Below, in pieces: positions 16,901 to 25,416 of a DNA stretch of 64,000 nucleotides; position 1 is the stretch's first letter, and each line of letters starts with the position of its first letter. The position numbers and the translations under genes were made by a program. The notes under the pieces were generated by a model. That model worked only from the letters and a program-made list of their open reading frames with translations. It did not search any database and was not told the DNA's origin. The stretch is from Kosmotoga arenicorallina S304 (lineage in GTDB: Bacteria; Thermotogota; Thermotogae; Petrotogales; Kosmotogaceae), in NCBI RefSeq assembly GCF_001636545.1, contig NZ_JFHK01000002.1:186001-250000 (forward strand), in the 5' to 3' direction.

Positions 16901-17646
16901 AATTGCTATATGAGAAGTACGGTATAAAAGAAGAGGACCTCTTCAGTGCTGATCTCCAGCTTGTCCCTGCAATTCAACCCAGGGAAATAGGGATAGACCG
17001 CTCCATGATTGGCGCTTATGGCCATGATGATCGAATATGTGCTTATACAGCTGTTACTGCCCTGATTGATGCGAAAAACCTGAAAAGATCTGCCTGTGTA
17101 TTATTGCTTGACAGGGAAGAAATCGGCAGTGATGGCAATACAGGTGCAAAAAGCTATTTCTGGATGAACGGCATTATGCGCATAGCGCGATTGCTTTCTC
17201 TCGAAGAACCCTGGGAAAGTACTCTTTTGGCTGTGGAGCGCTCGAATATGCTATCGGGAGACGTTGCAGCCGCAATAAATCCTACGTTTCAAGATGCACA
17301 TGATACAGAAAACGCGCCACAGTTGGGATACGGTATAGTCCTTACAAAATATACCGGGCGTGGTGGAAAAGCTGGAACAAGTGACGCTTCAGCCGAATTC
17401 GTTGCAAAAGTCAGAAAAGTCCTTAACAGAGCTTCAGTGAACTGGCAAACAGGAATCCTTGGTGAAGTAGACCGTGGTGGTGGTGGGACTGTGGCAAAAT
17501 TCTTTGCAGAAAAGGGCATGGATGTCCTCGATGCAGGACCAGCGCTTTTAGGAATGCATTCGCCTTTTGAAATCGCCTCAAAGGCCGATATTTACGAAAC
17601 ATACAGGGCTTATAAGGCATTTTTGGAGATGCTAAATAACGCATGA
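16897..17646 (+). CDS. M18-family aminopeptidase, C-terminal part (frame broken)
   Basis: These roughly 249 residues complete the M18 enzyme. They hold the catalytic and metal segments: GAYGHDDRICAYT, the Glu pair in LDREEIGSDGNTGAKS, QDAHDTENAP and the final His in LLGMHSPFEI. All expected catalytic residues of the family are intact across the two halves, so any mutation must be recent or translationally bypassed. A TTG at 16897 overlaps the stop of the first half, but no ribosome site precedes it, so independent translation is unlikely. The stop overlaps the start of nth by four bases. Confidence 0.85.
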   Translation: MKLLYEKYGIKEEDLFSADLQLVPAIQPREIGIDRSMIGAYGHDDRICAYTAVTALIDAKNLKRSACVLLLDREEIGSDGNTGAKSYFWMNGIMRIARLLSLEEPWESTLLAVERSNMLSGDVAAAINPTFQDAHDTENAPQLGYGIVLTKYTGRGGKAGTSDASAEFVAKVRKVLNRASVNWQTGILGEVDRGGGGTVAKFFAEKGMDVLDAGPALLGMHSPFEIASKADIYETYRAYKAFLEMLNNA

Positions 17647-18278
17647 AAATAGATTGCAAACCAAATGAAGTGGCTCGAAGAATAATTCAAGCCTTCCCGA
17701 GAGAGTACAATGAAAGAGACCCTTTTCGGGTTCTGGTAAATACAATACTCAGCCAGAGAACCCGTGACGAGAACACCGATGAAGCTTCAAGGCGGCTTTT
17801 TTCAAAATATAAAGGTCCAGCCTCCATTGCAAATGCGAGAGCAGAGGATCTTTATGAACTCGTTCGCCCGGCTGGTATGTACAGGCAAAAGGCTGAGCGC
17901 ATTGTCTCAGTCGCCAGAGAGCTGTTAAAACGTTATCAAGGAAAAGTTCCTTCGGAAATTCACAAGCTCCTTGAACTTCCGGGCGTCGGAAGGAAGACCG
18001 CAAATATAGTTCTGAATGTCTCATTCGGGATCCCAGCTCTTGCCGTAGACACCCATGTTCACAGAATCAGCAACAGACTTGGCTGGGTAAAAACAAAAAT
18101 GCCAGAAGATACCGAGCGGGAATTGACGAACCTTTTGGAAGAGGAACTTTGGGGGCCTATAAACGGTTCTATGGTCGAGTTCGGAAGAAAACTCTGCAAA
18201 CCCAGAAAGCCTCTGTGTGATAACTGCCCTGTGAAACAGTGCTGTGATTCATATCTTGCTTCTAAAAACTCTTATTGA
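17643..18278 (+). CDS. nth: Endonuclease III (DNA glycosylase/AP lyase)
   Basis: This 211-residue base-excision repair enzyme removes oxidised pyrimidines and nicks abasic sites. It has the helix-hairpin-helix with the catalytic Lys (LPGVGRKTANIVLNV, near residue 120), the catalytic Asp in AVDTHVHRISNRLGW, and the C-terminal [4Fe-4S] cluster motif C-x6-C-x2-C-x5-C starting at CKPRKPLC. ATG overlaps the upstream stop. The 3' end overlaps the convergent transporter gene thiP by 30 bases. Confidence 0.97.
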   Translation: MKIDCKPNEVARRIIQAFPREYNERDPFRVLVNTILSQRTRDENTDEASRRLFSKYKGPASIANARAEDLYELVRPAGMYRQKAERIVSVARELLKRYQGKVPSEIHKLLELPGVGRKTANIVLNVSFGIPALAVDTHVHRISNRLGWVKTKMPEDTERELTNLLEEELWGPINGSMVEFGRKLCKPRKPLCDNCPVKQCCDSYLASKNSY

Positions 18279-19829
18279 AAGACGATTGATGATGAAAATT
18301 GTAACAAGCACAATTATCACCAGAAGCGAGCTTAGCAACCTCGCTTCTGGAACGTGCTTACTCGAAAGCATACGATAGATAGCGACTGTTATGGTGGGCG
18401 CTCTATCGCTACCCAGTATAAGCGAACCGCTGAACTCACCCATGGAAATGGCGAACGTGATTGCAAAACCTGTTGCAATAGCAGGTTTTAAAAGGGGAAT
18501 AGCTATGTATCGTAGTATTTGACAGAATCTTGCACCATCTATTCTGGCAGCTTCGATTATTGCTGAATCAAAAGATGCCATTTCGGCGTGAAAGAGGTTT
18601 ATAACTACAGGAAAGGAAACCACCGTATAAAGGAGAACCATACTCATTTGTGGGGGAAGATTCCTGTATGCGATGATGTATCCCAGAGCCAGAATGGCTG
18701 GTGTTATGGAAATGCTGATAAGAGAAGTCAGCCTTACCGAGATGTTTTCAAATTTCGAGTTGCGAGCGCTCCAGCTAATGATAAAGGAAATTGCAGTAGC
18801 CAAAAATGCGGCAATCAGAGACAATCTCAGTGAGCGAAAGATGGTATTCAGAATCGAAGTGCCCAGGATTTCAACCCGACCAGCGCTGAATAGGTTGACA
18901 ATCTTATCGAAGAAAAAACGCGATCTTCTGAAATCATAGAAAGAGCCAAACACACCACTAAAAACCGGTAGCCATTCAAAGAGTAGATAAAGCAAAGCTA
19001 CAGATGAGAATAATCCTCCTTTGTAGATAATTCTATTTCCTATTGGCAAAGAGATCCTGGATTCAAAGAAAGTCCCGAAAAAACCAAATGCAAATATGAA
19101 GAGAAATTGAATAAGGGCAAGCCCCATTGCCACTTCTGGCCTGGCCAGCAATTTAAGGTACATATAGATGGCGACTTCCAGGGTTGCGTATTGCGAGCCG
19201 CCTAATATTAGCACAACCGCAAAGGACGTGAAGCAATAGGAAAAGGTAAGGATCAACGAACTCAATACCGCAGGCACTATCAAAGGCATTTCCAGAGACC
19301 AAAAAAGTTTGATTTTTGAAGCCCCATCGACTTTTCCGGCTTCTATGATTTCAGCAGGAAGGTTTTTAAGAGCATTTCCCACAATTCTTACTGTAATGGG
19401 CGAATTGTAAAAGGTATGCCCGAGCAAAATCGCGCTAAAACTGTACAGAAATTGTTTCCGCCCAATGCCTACTAAACTTAGAAAATTGTTTAAAATCCCG
19501 TATCTGCCTAACAGAACCAAAAAGCCTACAACCATTGAAATTCCTGGTAAAAAGAATGGGATATAGGTGGTGTAATATAAAAGGGAACTCAGGCTATTGT
19601 TATGCCTTGAATAGTAATACGCGGCAGGCAAACCTGCCGCGAATGCCAAAAAAGTACTCAGGACAGCCTGAATCAATGTGAATTTCAAAATGCTCAAGAC
19701 CGAGGGAGTCTTTAAGACATCAAGAAATTTCTCTATATCTCCAATGCCAAATGTTATCGTCAAAGGCAGAACGATAAAAAGGAACAGAAACAAAAAAGCT
19801 ACCCAAAGAGCCAGAAAAGAATGGCGCAT
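18249..19829 (-). CDS. thiP: Thiamine-type ABC transporter permease (two fused permease domains)
   Basis: This 526-residue inner-membrane protein has about twelve hydrophobic segments in two homologous halves, each with an ABC permease EAA loop: EAGKVDGASKIKLFWSLEMPLI in the first half and EAARIDGARFCQILRYIAIPLL in the second. Fused permeases of this kind serve thiamine and ferric iron importers. The ATG at 19829 overlaps the thiB stop as TGATG; an upstream in-frame ATG at 19850 lies inside thiB. The TPP riboswitch upstream of thiB decides for thiamine. No ATPase gene (thiQ) follows in the window. Confidence 0.88.
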   Translation of the reverse strand: MRHSFLALWVAFLFLFLFIVLPLTITFGIGDIEKFLDVLKTPSVLSILKFTLIQAVLSTFLAFAAGLPAAYYYSRHNNSLSSLLYYTTYIPFFLPGISMVVGFLVLLGRYGILNNFLSLVGIGRKQFLYSFSAILLGHTFYNSPITVRIVGNALKNLPAEIIEAGKVDGASKIKLFWSLEMPLIVPAVLSSLILTFSYCFTSFAVVLILGGSQYATLEVAIYMYLKLLARPEVAMGLALIQFLFIFAFGFFGTFFESRISLPIGNRIIYKGGLFSSVALLYLLFEWLPVFSGVFGSFYDFRRSRFFFDKIVNLFSAGRVEILGTSILNTIFRSLRLSLIAAFLATAISFIISWSARNSKFENISVRLTSLISISITPAILALGYIIAYRNLPPQMSMVLLYTVVSFPVVINLFHAEMASFDSAIIEAARIDGARFCQILRYIAIPLLKPAIATGFAITFAISMGEFSGSLILGSDRAPTITVAIYRMLSSKHVPEARLLSSLLVIIVLVTIFIINRLSIRVFRSKI

Positions 19830-20797
19830 CAATATATTGCTCTTTCCCATAAATTGATTATCTTTTCCACATCCACACTTTTAACAGTGACAACTTCCTT
19901 TGGTATTAGTGCGTATTCAAAGGATTCTGGCATTTGGGTCTCAACTACCGGAAACATCCATTGATTTAGGGGAATGTGCGCCTGAGCTTCCGGAGAAATG
20001 AGGAACTCGATGAACTCCTTTGCCAATTCCTTTTTTTCACTCCACTTAACAATGCCCGCACCCTCAATCTGCACATACCCTATATTTCCCGGAATCAACG
20101 TACCATAAGACACCTCACCGTAATACTCATAGGAATATGCACCATCAGTGGCATAGCTAACCATCATAGGCGCTTCTCCCGCTTCAAATTTCTCAAAGGC
20201 ATCGTCCCATCCGAGAGTAATAGTCAACACGGATTTCTTGAATTTCTGCCAGAAATCGAGGAATTCGTCACCATACAGCGCATATGTCCACATCAGGAAC
20301 GCCAGACCTGTGCTTGAAGTCCTCGGATCTTCTATAATGATGCTCTTTTCAAATTCCTTCTTGGTTAGATCATCCATAGAAGAGAGGGATAACTCCCCAA
20401 GTTCATTCCTGTCATAAATGAGGGCTATGGCTCCATAATCATATGGAGTAAGTCTCCACAAAGGATCAAAAATAAGGTTTAAATCCCGTATCAATCGAGC
20501 ATTGTCTGGAAGGTAACTTATGAATAAGTCTTCCTCGAAAGCCCTTTCTGCAAGAAGGTTGTCAATTCCGATCACAATATCCACATCGGTTTTTCCCTTT
20601 TCTGAAATCAATTTTGCTAAAAGCGCTCCTGCGTCTCCAAAGGTTTTAACCAGGACGTTCACTCCTGTTTTCTCCTCGAAAAGCGGAAAAGCTTCCCTCG
20701 CAAAGGGTAAAAGGCTGTCATAAGTATAAACAACCAGTTCTTCTCCTAACAGAAAAACCGAAATAGCCAAAAACAACAGAACTAAAAGCCTTTTCAT
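19829..20797 (-). CDS. thiB: Thiamine-type ABC transporter, substrate-binding protein
   Basis: This 322-residue periplasmic binding protein starts with a signal peptide (KRLLVLLFLAISVFLLGEE) and belongs to the TbpA-like family: VYTYDSLLPFAREAFPLFEEKTGVNV near the N-terminus, TDVDIVIGIDNLLAERA, DPRTSSTGLAFLMWTYALYG and a C-terminal EFIEFLISPEAQAHIPLNQWM segment. It would hand thiamine or its phosphates to ThiP. The ATG at 20797 lies six bases after GGAGGTG, which directly abuts the T-run of the riboswitch terminator. Confidence 0.9.
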   Translation of the reverse strand: MKRLLVLLFLAISVFLLGEELVVYTYDSLLPFAREAFPLFEEKTGVNVLVKTFGDAGALLAKLISEKGKTDVDIVIGIDNLLAERAFEEDLFISYLPDNARLIRDLNLIFDPLWRLTPYDYGAIALIYDRNELGELSLSSMDDLTKKEFEKSIIIEDPRTSSTGLAFLMWTYALYGDEFLDFWQKFKKSVLTITLGWDDAFEKFEAGEAPMMVSYATDGAYSYEYYGEVSYGTLIPGNIGYVQIEGAGIVKWSEKKELAKEFIEFLISPEAQAHIPLNQWMFPVVETQMPESFEYALIPKEVVTVKSVDVEKIINLWERAIY

Positions 20798-20810
20798 ATT
20801 AAACACCTCC

Positions 20811-20834
20811 AAAAAAAAACCGTCCTAGGGACGG
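20811..20834 (-). terminator. Rho-independent terminator of the TPP riboswitch
   Basis: On the minus strand a perfect CCGTCC/GGACGG stem with a CTA loop (20820-20834) is followed by nine T residues (20811-20819). It lies between aptamer and thiB ribosome site, as expected for a switch acting by transcription attenuation. Confidence 0.9.
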
Positions 20835-20928
20835 CGCAACCACAGCCTTCCTTCGCCGGTATTATCCGGATCAGGTTCAAAGGGTCTGCGCCGCACGCAC
20901 TCTCAGCCGATAAGGCTCCCCCGGCAGC
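20835..20928 (-). promoter_or_regulatory. TPP (thiamine pyrophosphate) riboswitch aptamer
   Basis: Read on the minus strand, the leader contains the hallmark TPP aptamer (THI-box) elements in order: GGGGGAGCC, GGCTGAGA, ACCCTTTGAACCTGAT, CCGGATAATACCGGCGAAGGAA. Base 20887-20893 (CGGCGCA on the minus strand, inside the P3 arm) can pair perfectly with TGCGCCG at 20832-20838, which overlaps the terminator base; this is a natural antiterminator candidate. Binding of TPP would stabilise P3 and permit termination, shutting off thiamine import when TPP is plentiful. Confidence 0.95.
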
Positions 20929-20931
20929 TAT

Positions 20932-20940
20932 ATTATATCA
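20932..20940 (-). promoter_or_regulatory. Extended -10 promoter of the riboswitch-thiBP operon
   Basis: The minus strand reads TG-A-TATAAT, a perfect extended -10, ending a few bases before the first aptamer bases. No good -35 is visible. Confidence 0.65.
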
Positions 20941-21002
20941 CCTGTTCTTAAGGTTGACCGGCTACATTTTTAGAGAAATGAGATTCTTTTTTCTAAAAAG
21001 AA

Positions 21003-21011
21003 TGATAAAAT
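21003..21011 (+). promoter_or_regulatory. Putative extended -10 promoter of mfd
   Basis: TG-A-TAAAAT lies 26 bases before the mfd ATG. The -35 region is weak. Confidence 0.45.
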
Positions 21012-21037
21012 TCGAAGGTATAGGCGAGGAGAAAATC

Positions 21038-24000
21038 ATGTCAAAAAAACTGATATACACAAAAGATCCCCTTAATTGGTTAGGACTTAACATAAGGGAA
21101 TTTAAAAGAACAACAGTTATAATCTTCCCCACTGAAAAAATGCTCAATCGTTTGCTGGAAAAGCTTCCAGAAGAAATTTCTATTGACCCCTTTCCATCTC
21201 ACGATGTTTTTCCCTTTGAGGAGATTAACACTTCCTTTGGCGTAAGAAGTGCCAGATTAAAACTTTTAAGAAAGCTCATAAAGAAGCAAGTTTCCATCAT
21301 AGCCACGACTATGCATTCTTTTCTCAGAAAAACAATACCTCCGGACATCTTAAAAGGCAAACTCCTTTACCTTGCACCGGGTAGTGAATTCAAACTGAGT
21401 GCATCTTTACTGCAAGCTTTTGGTTATGAGAGGGTCTTCACCGTAACGGAGCCTGCCCAATTTTCTATCAAAGGGGGAATAATAGATATCTTTGTTCCCG
21501 GTGATGATTTTCCTGTCAGAATAGAAGTTTTTGATAGCGTGATTGAGTCCATACGGAACTTCGACCCAATATCACAACGCAGCATCTCGCGCCTTGAAAA
21601 CTTTGAATTTATACCGGGCACAGAAGCTATGGGGTTAGACGAATATCTTGAACTTGCACAGACCAGGATAACTTACGCGGAAACCCAGACAGCCGCAAAG
21701 GCCAGCTTCAAGCTTGATGGGAATTGCAACCTTGATACAGTATCGGGCCTGTTTTATAAATCTCAAAGCATTCTTGCGGATTATTTGCCTGAAGAAGTAT
21801 CTTATATATTCATAGAGCCCGACAAAGGCGTCGATGAGTTTTCACGGCTTGAAAGAGAAGTATTGGAAATACTCGATGATAGGCCGGTAGAGAAGTTTCT
21901 ATACAGGAGATTTTCGGGAATAAAACCTGAATACTTCTTCAAATTGAGCGATTACATTATTCTTGACAGCCATGAGCCTATTTTTTTAGATTGGGACTCC
22001 TCTGTGGAAGAAGAAAGTGGTAGGGTTTTACCGGAGAGGAAAAAGAAAAAGCGTGAATTCATCCCGGTTACTCCTCTTATAGACTGGACCGAACTGGAGA
22101 TAGGAGACTTTGTGGTCCATAAAGATTACGGAATAGGACGCTATCTGGGGGTAAAAACCATTTCGTCATCTCTGGGGACACGAGAGTATTTGACTCTCGA
22201 GTATAGAGAGGGAACGAAGCTTTACGTGCCCATTGAGCGAGTTGATAGGGTTCATAAATACATTGGGCAGGAAGAAGGAGTTCAACTCAATTCGCTCAAA
22301 GGCCAGCGGTGGTCAAAACAAAAAAGATCAGTTGAAAAGGAAGTAAGAAAGAGAATCAAAGAGCTTGCTGCTTTATACGCTGCAAGAGAAAACACGTTGG
22401 GAATTACCTTAAAGGGAGACTCTGAACTTGAAGAGAAGCTCAAGGATAGCTTTCCTCATGTTGAAACGGAAGACCAGCTTAGAGCCATTGAGGAAGTCTT
22501 GAATGATCTGGCTCAAATTAAGCCAATGGATCGACTTGTAAGCGGCGATGCCGGTTTTGGAAAGACAGAAGTCGCCATTCGTGCTGCCTTCAGAGCAGTT
22601 GTTTCGGGAAAACAGGTCGCTGTCCTTGTTCCTACAACTGTGCTTGCCAGACAGCATTTCGAGAGCTTCAGCTCCAGGTTATCGCCCTTGGGTGTTTCCG
22701 TTAAACTGCTTGACCGCTACACAACGGGGAAAGAGCGAGAGAATCTTCTCATGTTACTGAAAAAAGGGTTGATAGATGTTGTCATTGGCACCCACAGCCT
22801 TCTTTCTGACTCCGTTCGTTTTTACGACCTTGGTCTGGTGATAATAGACGAAGAACAGCTTTTCGGGGTTATGCAAAAAGAGCACTTTAAAAAATTGAGG
22901 TTAAAGGTCAACGTTCTTTCCATGAGCGCAACTCCAATTCCCAGAACGCTTTATATGGCTTTGTCAGGATTGAGGGAGCTATCTGTTATTGCAACGCCTC
23001 CTGCCGGCAGGATAGGTGCAGAAACTTATGTTGGACCGAGGAATGATAAATTGATAAGGACAGCTGTTTTAAGAGAAATCAATCGAGGTGGCCAGGTGAT
23101 CTATGTTCACAATAGAGTTCGTGAACTGGCTGATCTTCACGAAATCTTGAAAAGATTGCTCCCAGAAGTCTCTATAGGCATGGCTCATGGGCAAATGGGC
23201 AAGAAGCAATTTGAAAAAGTAATAGGTGACTTCTACGATGGAAATCTCGATATGCTCCTTTGCACAACAATAATAGAAAGTGGAGTGGATATCCCCAGAG
23301 CAAATACCCTGATTGTGGATGACTCACAGAGATATGGCCTTGCACAGCTTTATCAGCTTCGTGGGCGTGTAGGCAGGAGCGACAGGAGGGCATTCGCGTA
23401 CTTTTTATATGATGTTAAGAATCTTTCCCCACAATCCAGAGAAAGGCTAAAAGCATTGAAAGAGTTCTCCGGGCCGGGAAGCGGATTACGGCTTGCCATG
23501 AGAGACATGGAGATAAGGGGTATCGGTGCCTTGTTGGGAAGCGAACAGTCAGGAAACATTTCTTCCGTAGGTCTCTACCTTTATCACGAAATGCTGGAAA
23601 AAGCGGCAAAAGAGATCCTCGGCAAATCCTTCGAAAAACAGGAAGTGAAGGATACCATTGACACGGAAATAAAAGGGATATATTATGATATGATAATTCC
23701 CGAGTCGTATGTGGAAGATTCCATAGAACGTTTGAAAATATACCGCAGAATTGCCACTGCGAGAAGAGTTTCAGAGCTGAAAGAGCTTTACTCTGAACTA
23801 ATAGACAGGTTTGGAGCCGCTCCAAAAGAAGTGCAGTCGCTCTTTAAAGTTGCCAGAATAAGGCTTATCGCTCATAGAATGGGTATAAGGCTCGTTCAAT
23901 ATGACAATGACTCTGAATATCTAAGGTTGGAGTTTGCCGATACGAGAGGTTTCGAAAATCTAAATTCTAGCAACTTCAAGATTATATTCAATGAAAGGGA

Positions 24001-24091
24001 GTCCTCTGCTTTTGTGTATGGAGTCAGATCAAGGCTCGTTATGGAAACGCTAAACAAGCTGCTTTCAGGAGATGGGAAAGATGATTTTTGA
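21038..24091 (+). CDS. mfd: Transcription-repair coupling factor
   Basis: This 1017-residue ATP-dependent translocase removes RNA polymerase stalled at DNA lesions and recruits UvrA. An N-terminal UvrB-like region (about 1-320) is followed by the CarD-like RNA polymerase interaction domain (GDFVVHKDYGIGRYLGVKTI, near 365) and a RecG-like helicase core: Walker A SGDAGFGKTEVAIR, DEEQ in IIDEEQLFG, SMSATPIPRTLYMALSG, and motif VI QLRGRVGRSDRRAFAY. The C-terminal TRCF domain ends near residue 990. It is shorter than E. coli Mfd, mainly in the N-terminal part. ATG at 21038 has GAGGAG upstream; earlier in-frame starts lack one. Confidence 0.97.
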   Translation: MSKKLIYTKDPLNWLGLNIREFKRTTVIIFPTEKMLNRLLEKLPEEISIDPFPSHDVFPFEEINTSFGVRSARLKLLRKLIKKQVSIIATTMHSFLRKTIPPDILKGKLLYLAPGSEFKLSASLLQAFGYERVFTVTEPAQFSIKGGIIDIFVPGDDFPVRIEVFDSVIESIRNFDPISQRSISRLENFEFIPGTEAMGLDEYLELAQTRITYAETQTAAKASFKLDGNCNLDTVSGLFYKSQSILADYLPEEVSYIFIEPDKGVDEFSRLEREVLEILDDRPVEKFLYRRFSGIKPEYFFKLSDYIILDSHEPIFLDWDSSVEEESGRVLPERKKKKREFIPVTPLIDWTELEIGDFVVHKDYGIGRYLGVKTISSSLGTREYLTLEYREGTKLYVPIERVDRVHKYIGQEEGVQLNSLKGQRWSKQKRSVEKEVRKRIKELAALYAARENTLGITLKGDSELEEKLKDSFPHVETEDQLRAIEEVLNDLAQIKPMDRLVSGDAGFGKTEVAIRAAFRAVVSGKQVAVLVPTTVLARQHFESFSSRLSPLGVSVKLLDRYTTGKERENLLMLLKKGLIDVVIGTHSLLSDSVRFYDLGLVIIDEEQLFGVMQKEHFKKLRLKVNVLSMSATPIPRTLYMALSGLRELSVIATPPAGRIGAETYVGPRNDKLIRTAVLREINRGGQVIYVHNRVRELADLHEILKRLLPEVSIGMAHGQMGKKQFEKVIGDFYDGNLDMLLCTTIIESGVDIPRANTLIVDDSQRYGLAQLYQLRGRVGRSDRRAFAYFLYDVKNLSPQSRERLKALKEFSGPGSGLRLAMRDMEIRGIGALLGSEQSGNISSVGLYLYHEMLEKAAKEILGKSFEKQEVKDTIDTEIKGIYYDMIIPESYVEDSIERLKIYRRIATARRVSELKELYSELIDRFGAAPKEVQSLFKVARIRLIAHRMGIRLVQYDNDSEYLRLEFADTRGFENLNSSNFKIIFNERESSAFVYGVRSRLVMETLNKLLSGDGKDDF

Positions 24092-25403
24092 TCCGATTTG
24101 TGCTGTTGCCACGCCAAAAGGCTTTTCAGCCCTTGCTGTGATAAGATGTTCCGGTGCAGGGGTATGGGAAAAAGTTACGCCTTTTCTAAAACTGGACAGG
24201 ATAAAGCCCTGGCGGCTTAATCTTACCAATTTCACTGTTGACGGTGAGCTCATCGATGAACTCACAGCAGTGTTTTACAAAGCCCCTATGTCTTATACGG
24301 GCGAAGACATGGTCGAATTGATCACACACGGAAGCCCCATAGTTCTAAAACTCATCATGGAATCCTTGTTCAAAGCGGGTTTTAGAGAGGCATTGCCCGG
24401 AGAATTCACGAAACGAGCCGTAATGAACGGAAAAATGGATTTGCTGAAAGCAGAATCAATTGAAGTGCTTGTGGAGGCAAAGACCAGAAAAGCCCATGAA
24501 GCTGCGGCATTCATCTATCAAGGGAAACTGGGGAATACAATTGATGACATCAGGCAGCTCTTAATTAGGGCGATGGCAGAAATCGAAGTGGAACTGAATT
24601 ATCCAGGTGAAGTTGAAGCTTCAACAGAAATGGTTCACAACCTGCTTCTGGAAGCGAAGAAACGCCTTGATGAGCTGGTCGCGCACGGCGAAAATGGAAT
24701 TTCGCTTACAGAGGGAATAAGAACGGTGATAGCTGGTAGGCCGAACGTCGGCAAATCTACGCTTTTGAATGCGCTGCTCAGAAAGGATAGGGCAATTGTC
24801 ACAGATATTCCCGGTACAACTCGAGATACCATTGAGGAAGCTCTCAGCATCGATGGCACATATTTTAAAATAATAGATACAGCTGGAATCCGAAAATCCG
24901 ACAATCTTGTTGAGAAACTGGGGATAGACAGGAGCATACGAGAAATCGAGCAGGCTGATCTGGTTGTTTTCATGGTTGATCTAACCGATCCGGGACAGGA
25001 TCTTGAGCTATTCGAATCGATTAAACCCAAACTCAAACGCTATGTGCTTCTGGGCAACAAGCTCGATCTGGCGAAGAAGTGCCCTGAATCTGTTGAACTG
25101 TGCATTAGTGCAAACTCAAGCGAATTTCTCAGAAGCGTTGAAGAGAAGATGCTTGAAAAAGTCGCTGACATGCTGAATCCTTATGAAGGTGAGTTGTTCA
25201 TTACCGAAAGACAGAAAGCCCTTAGCTATAAGGCTCTTGAATTTCTCAACGAAACAGTGAATTCCCTTACGGGTGGAATTACCATGGACATAGTGTCCTC
25301 ATTTCTTCATCAGACAGTAAAAATTCTTGATGAGCTCACTGGAAAGCACCTTCAGGAAGATTTGCTTGACACCATATTCAAGAATTTCTGCGTGGGAAAA
25401 TGA
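24081..25403 (+). CDS. mnmE: tRNA uridine-5-carboxymethylaminomethyl modification GTPase
   Basis: This 440-residue GTPase works with MnmG to modify U34 of certain tRNAs. It has the N-terminal tetrahydrofolate-binding domain, then a G domain inserted in the helical domain: G1 GRPNVGKSTLLNALL, the K-loop and switch I DIPGTTRDTIEE, G3 DTAGIRKS and G4 GNKLDL. It ends in FCVGK, where the conserved C-terminal Cys is found. The ATG at 24081 fits AGGAGA seven bases upstream and overlaps the end of mfd by 11 bases; ATG at 24072 is too close to that site. Confidence 0.96.
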   Translation: MIFDPICAVATPKGFSALAVIRCSGAGVWEKVTPFLKLDRIKPWRLNLTNFTVDGELIDELTAVFYKAPMSYTGEDMVELITHGSPIVLKLIMESLFKAGFREALPGEFTKRAVMNGKMDLLKAESIEVLVEAKTRKAHEAAAFIYQGKLGNTIDDIRQLLIRAMAEIEVELNYPGEVEASTEMVHNLLLEAKKRLDELVAHGENGISLTEGIRTVIAGRPNVGKSTLLNALLRKDRAIVTDIPGTTRDTIEEALSIDGTYFKIIDTAGIRKSDNLVEKLGIDRSIREIEQADLVVFMVDLTDPGQDLELFESIKPKLKRYVLLGNKLDLAKKCPESVELCISANSSEFLRSVEEKMLEKVADMLNPYEGELFITERQKALSYKALEFLNETVNSLTGGITMDIVSSFLHQTVKILDELTGKHLQEDLLDTIFKNFCVGK

Positions 25404-25416
25404 AAGTGGTGATTAT

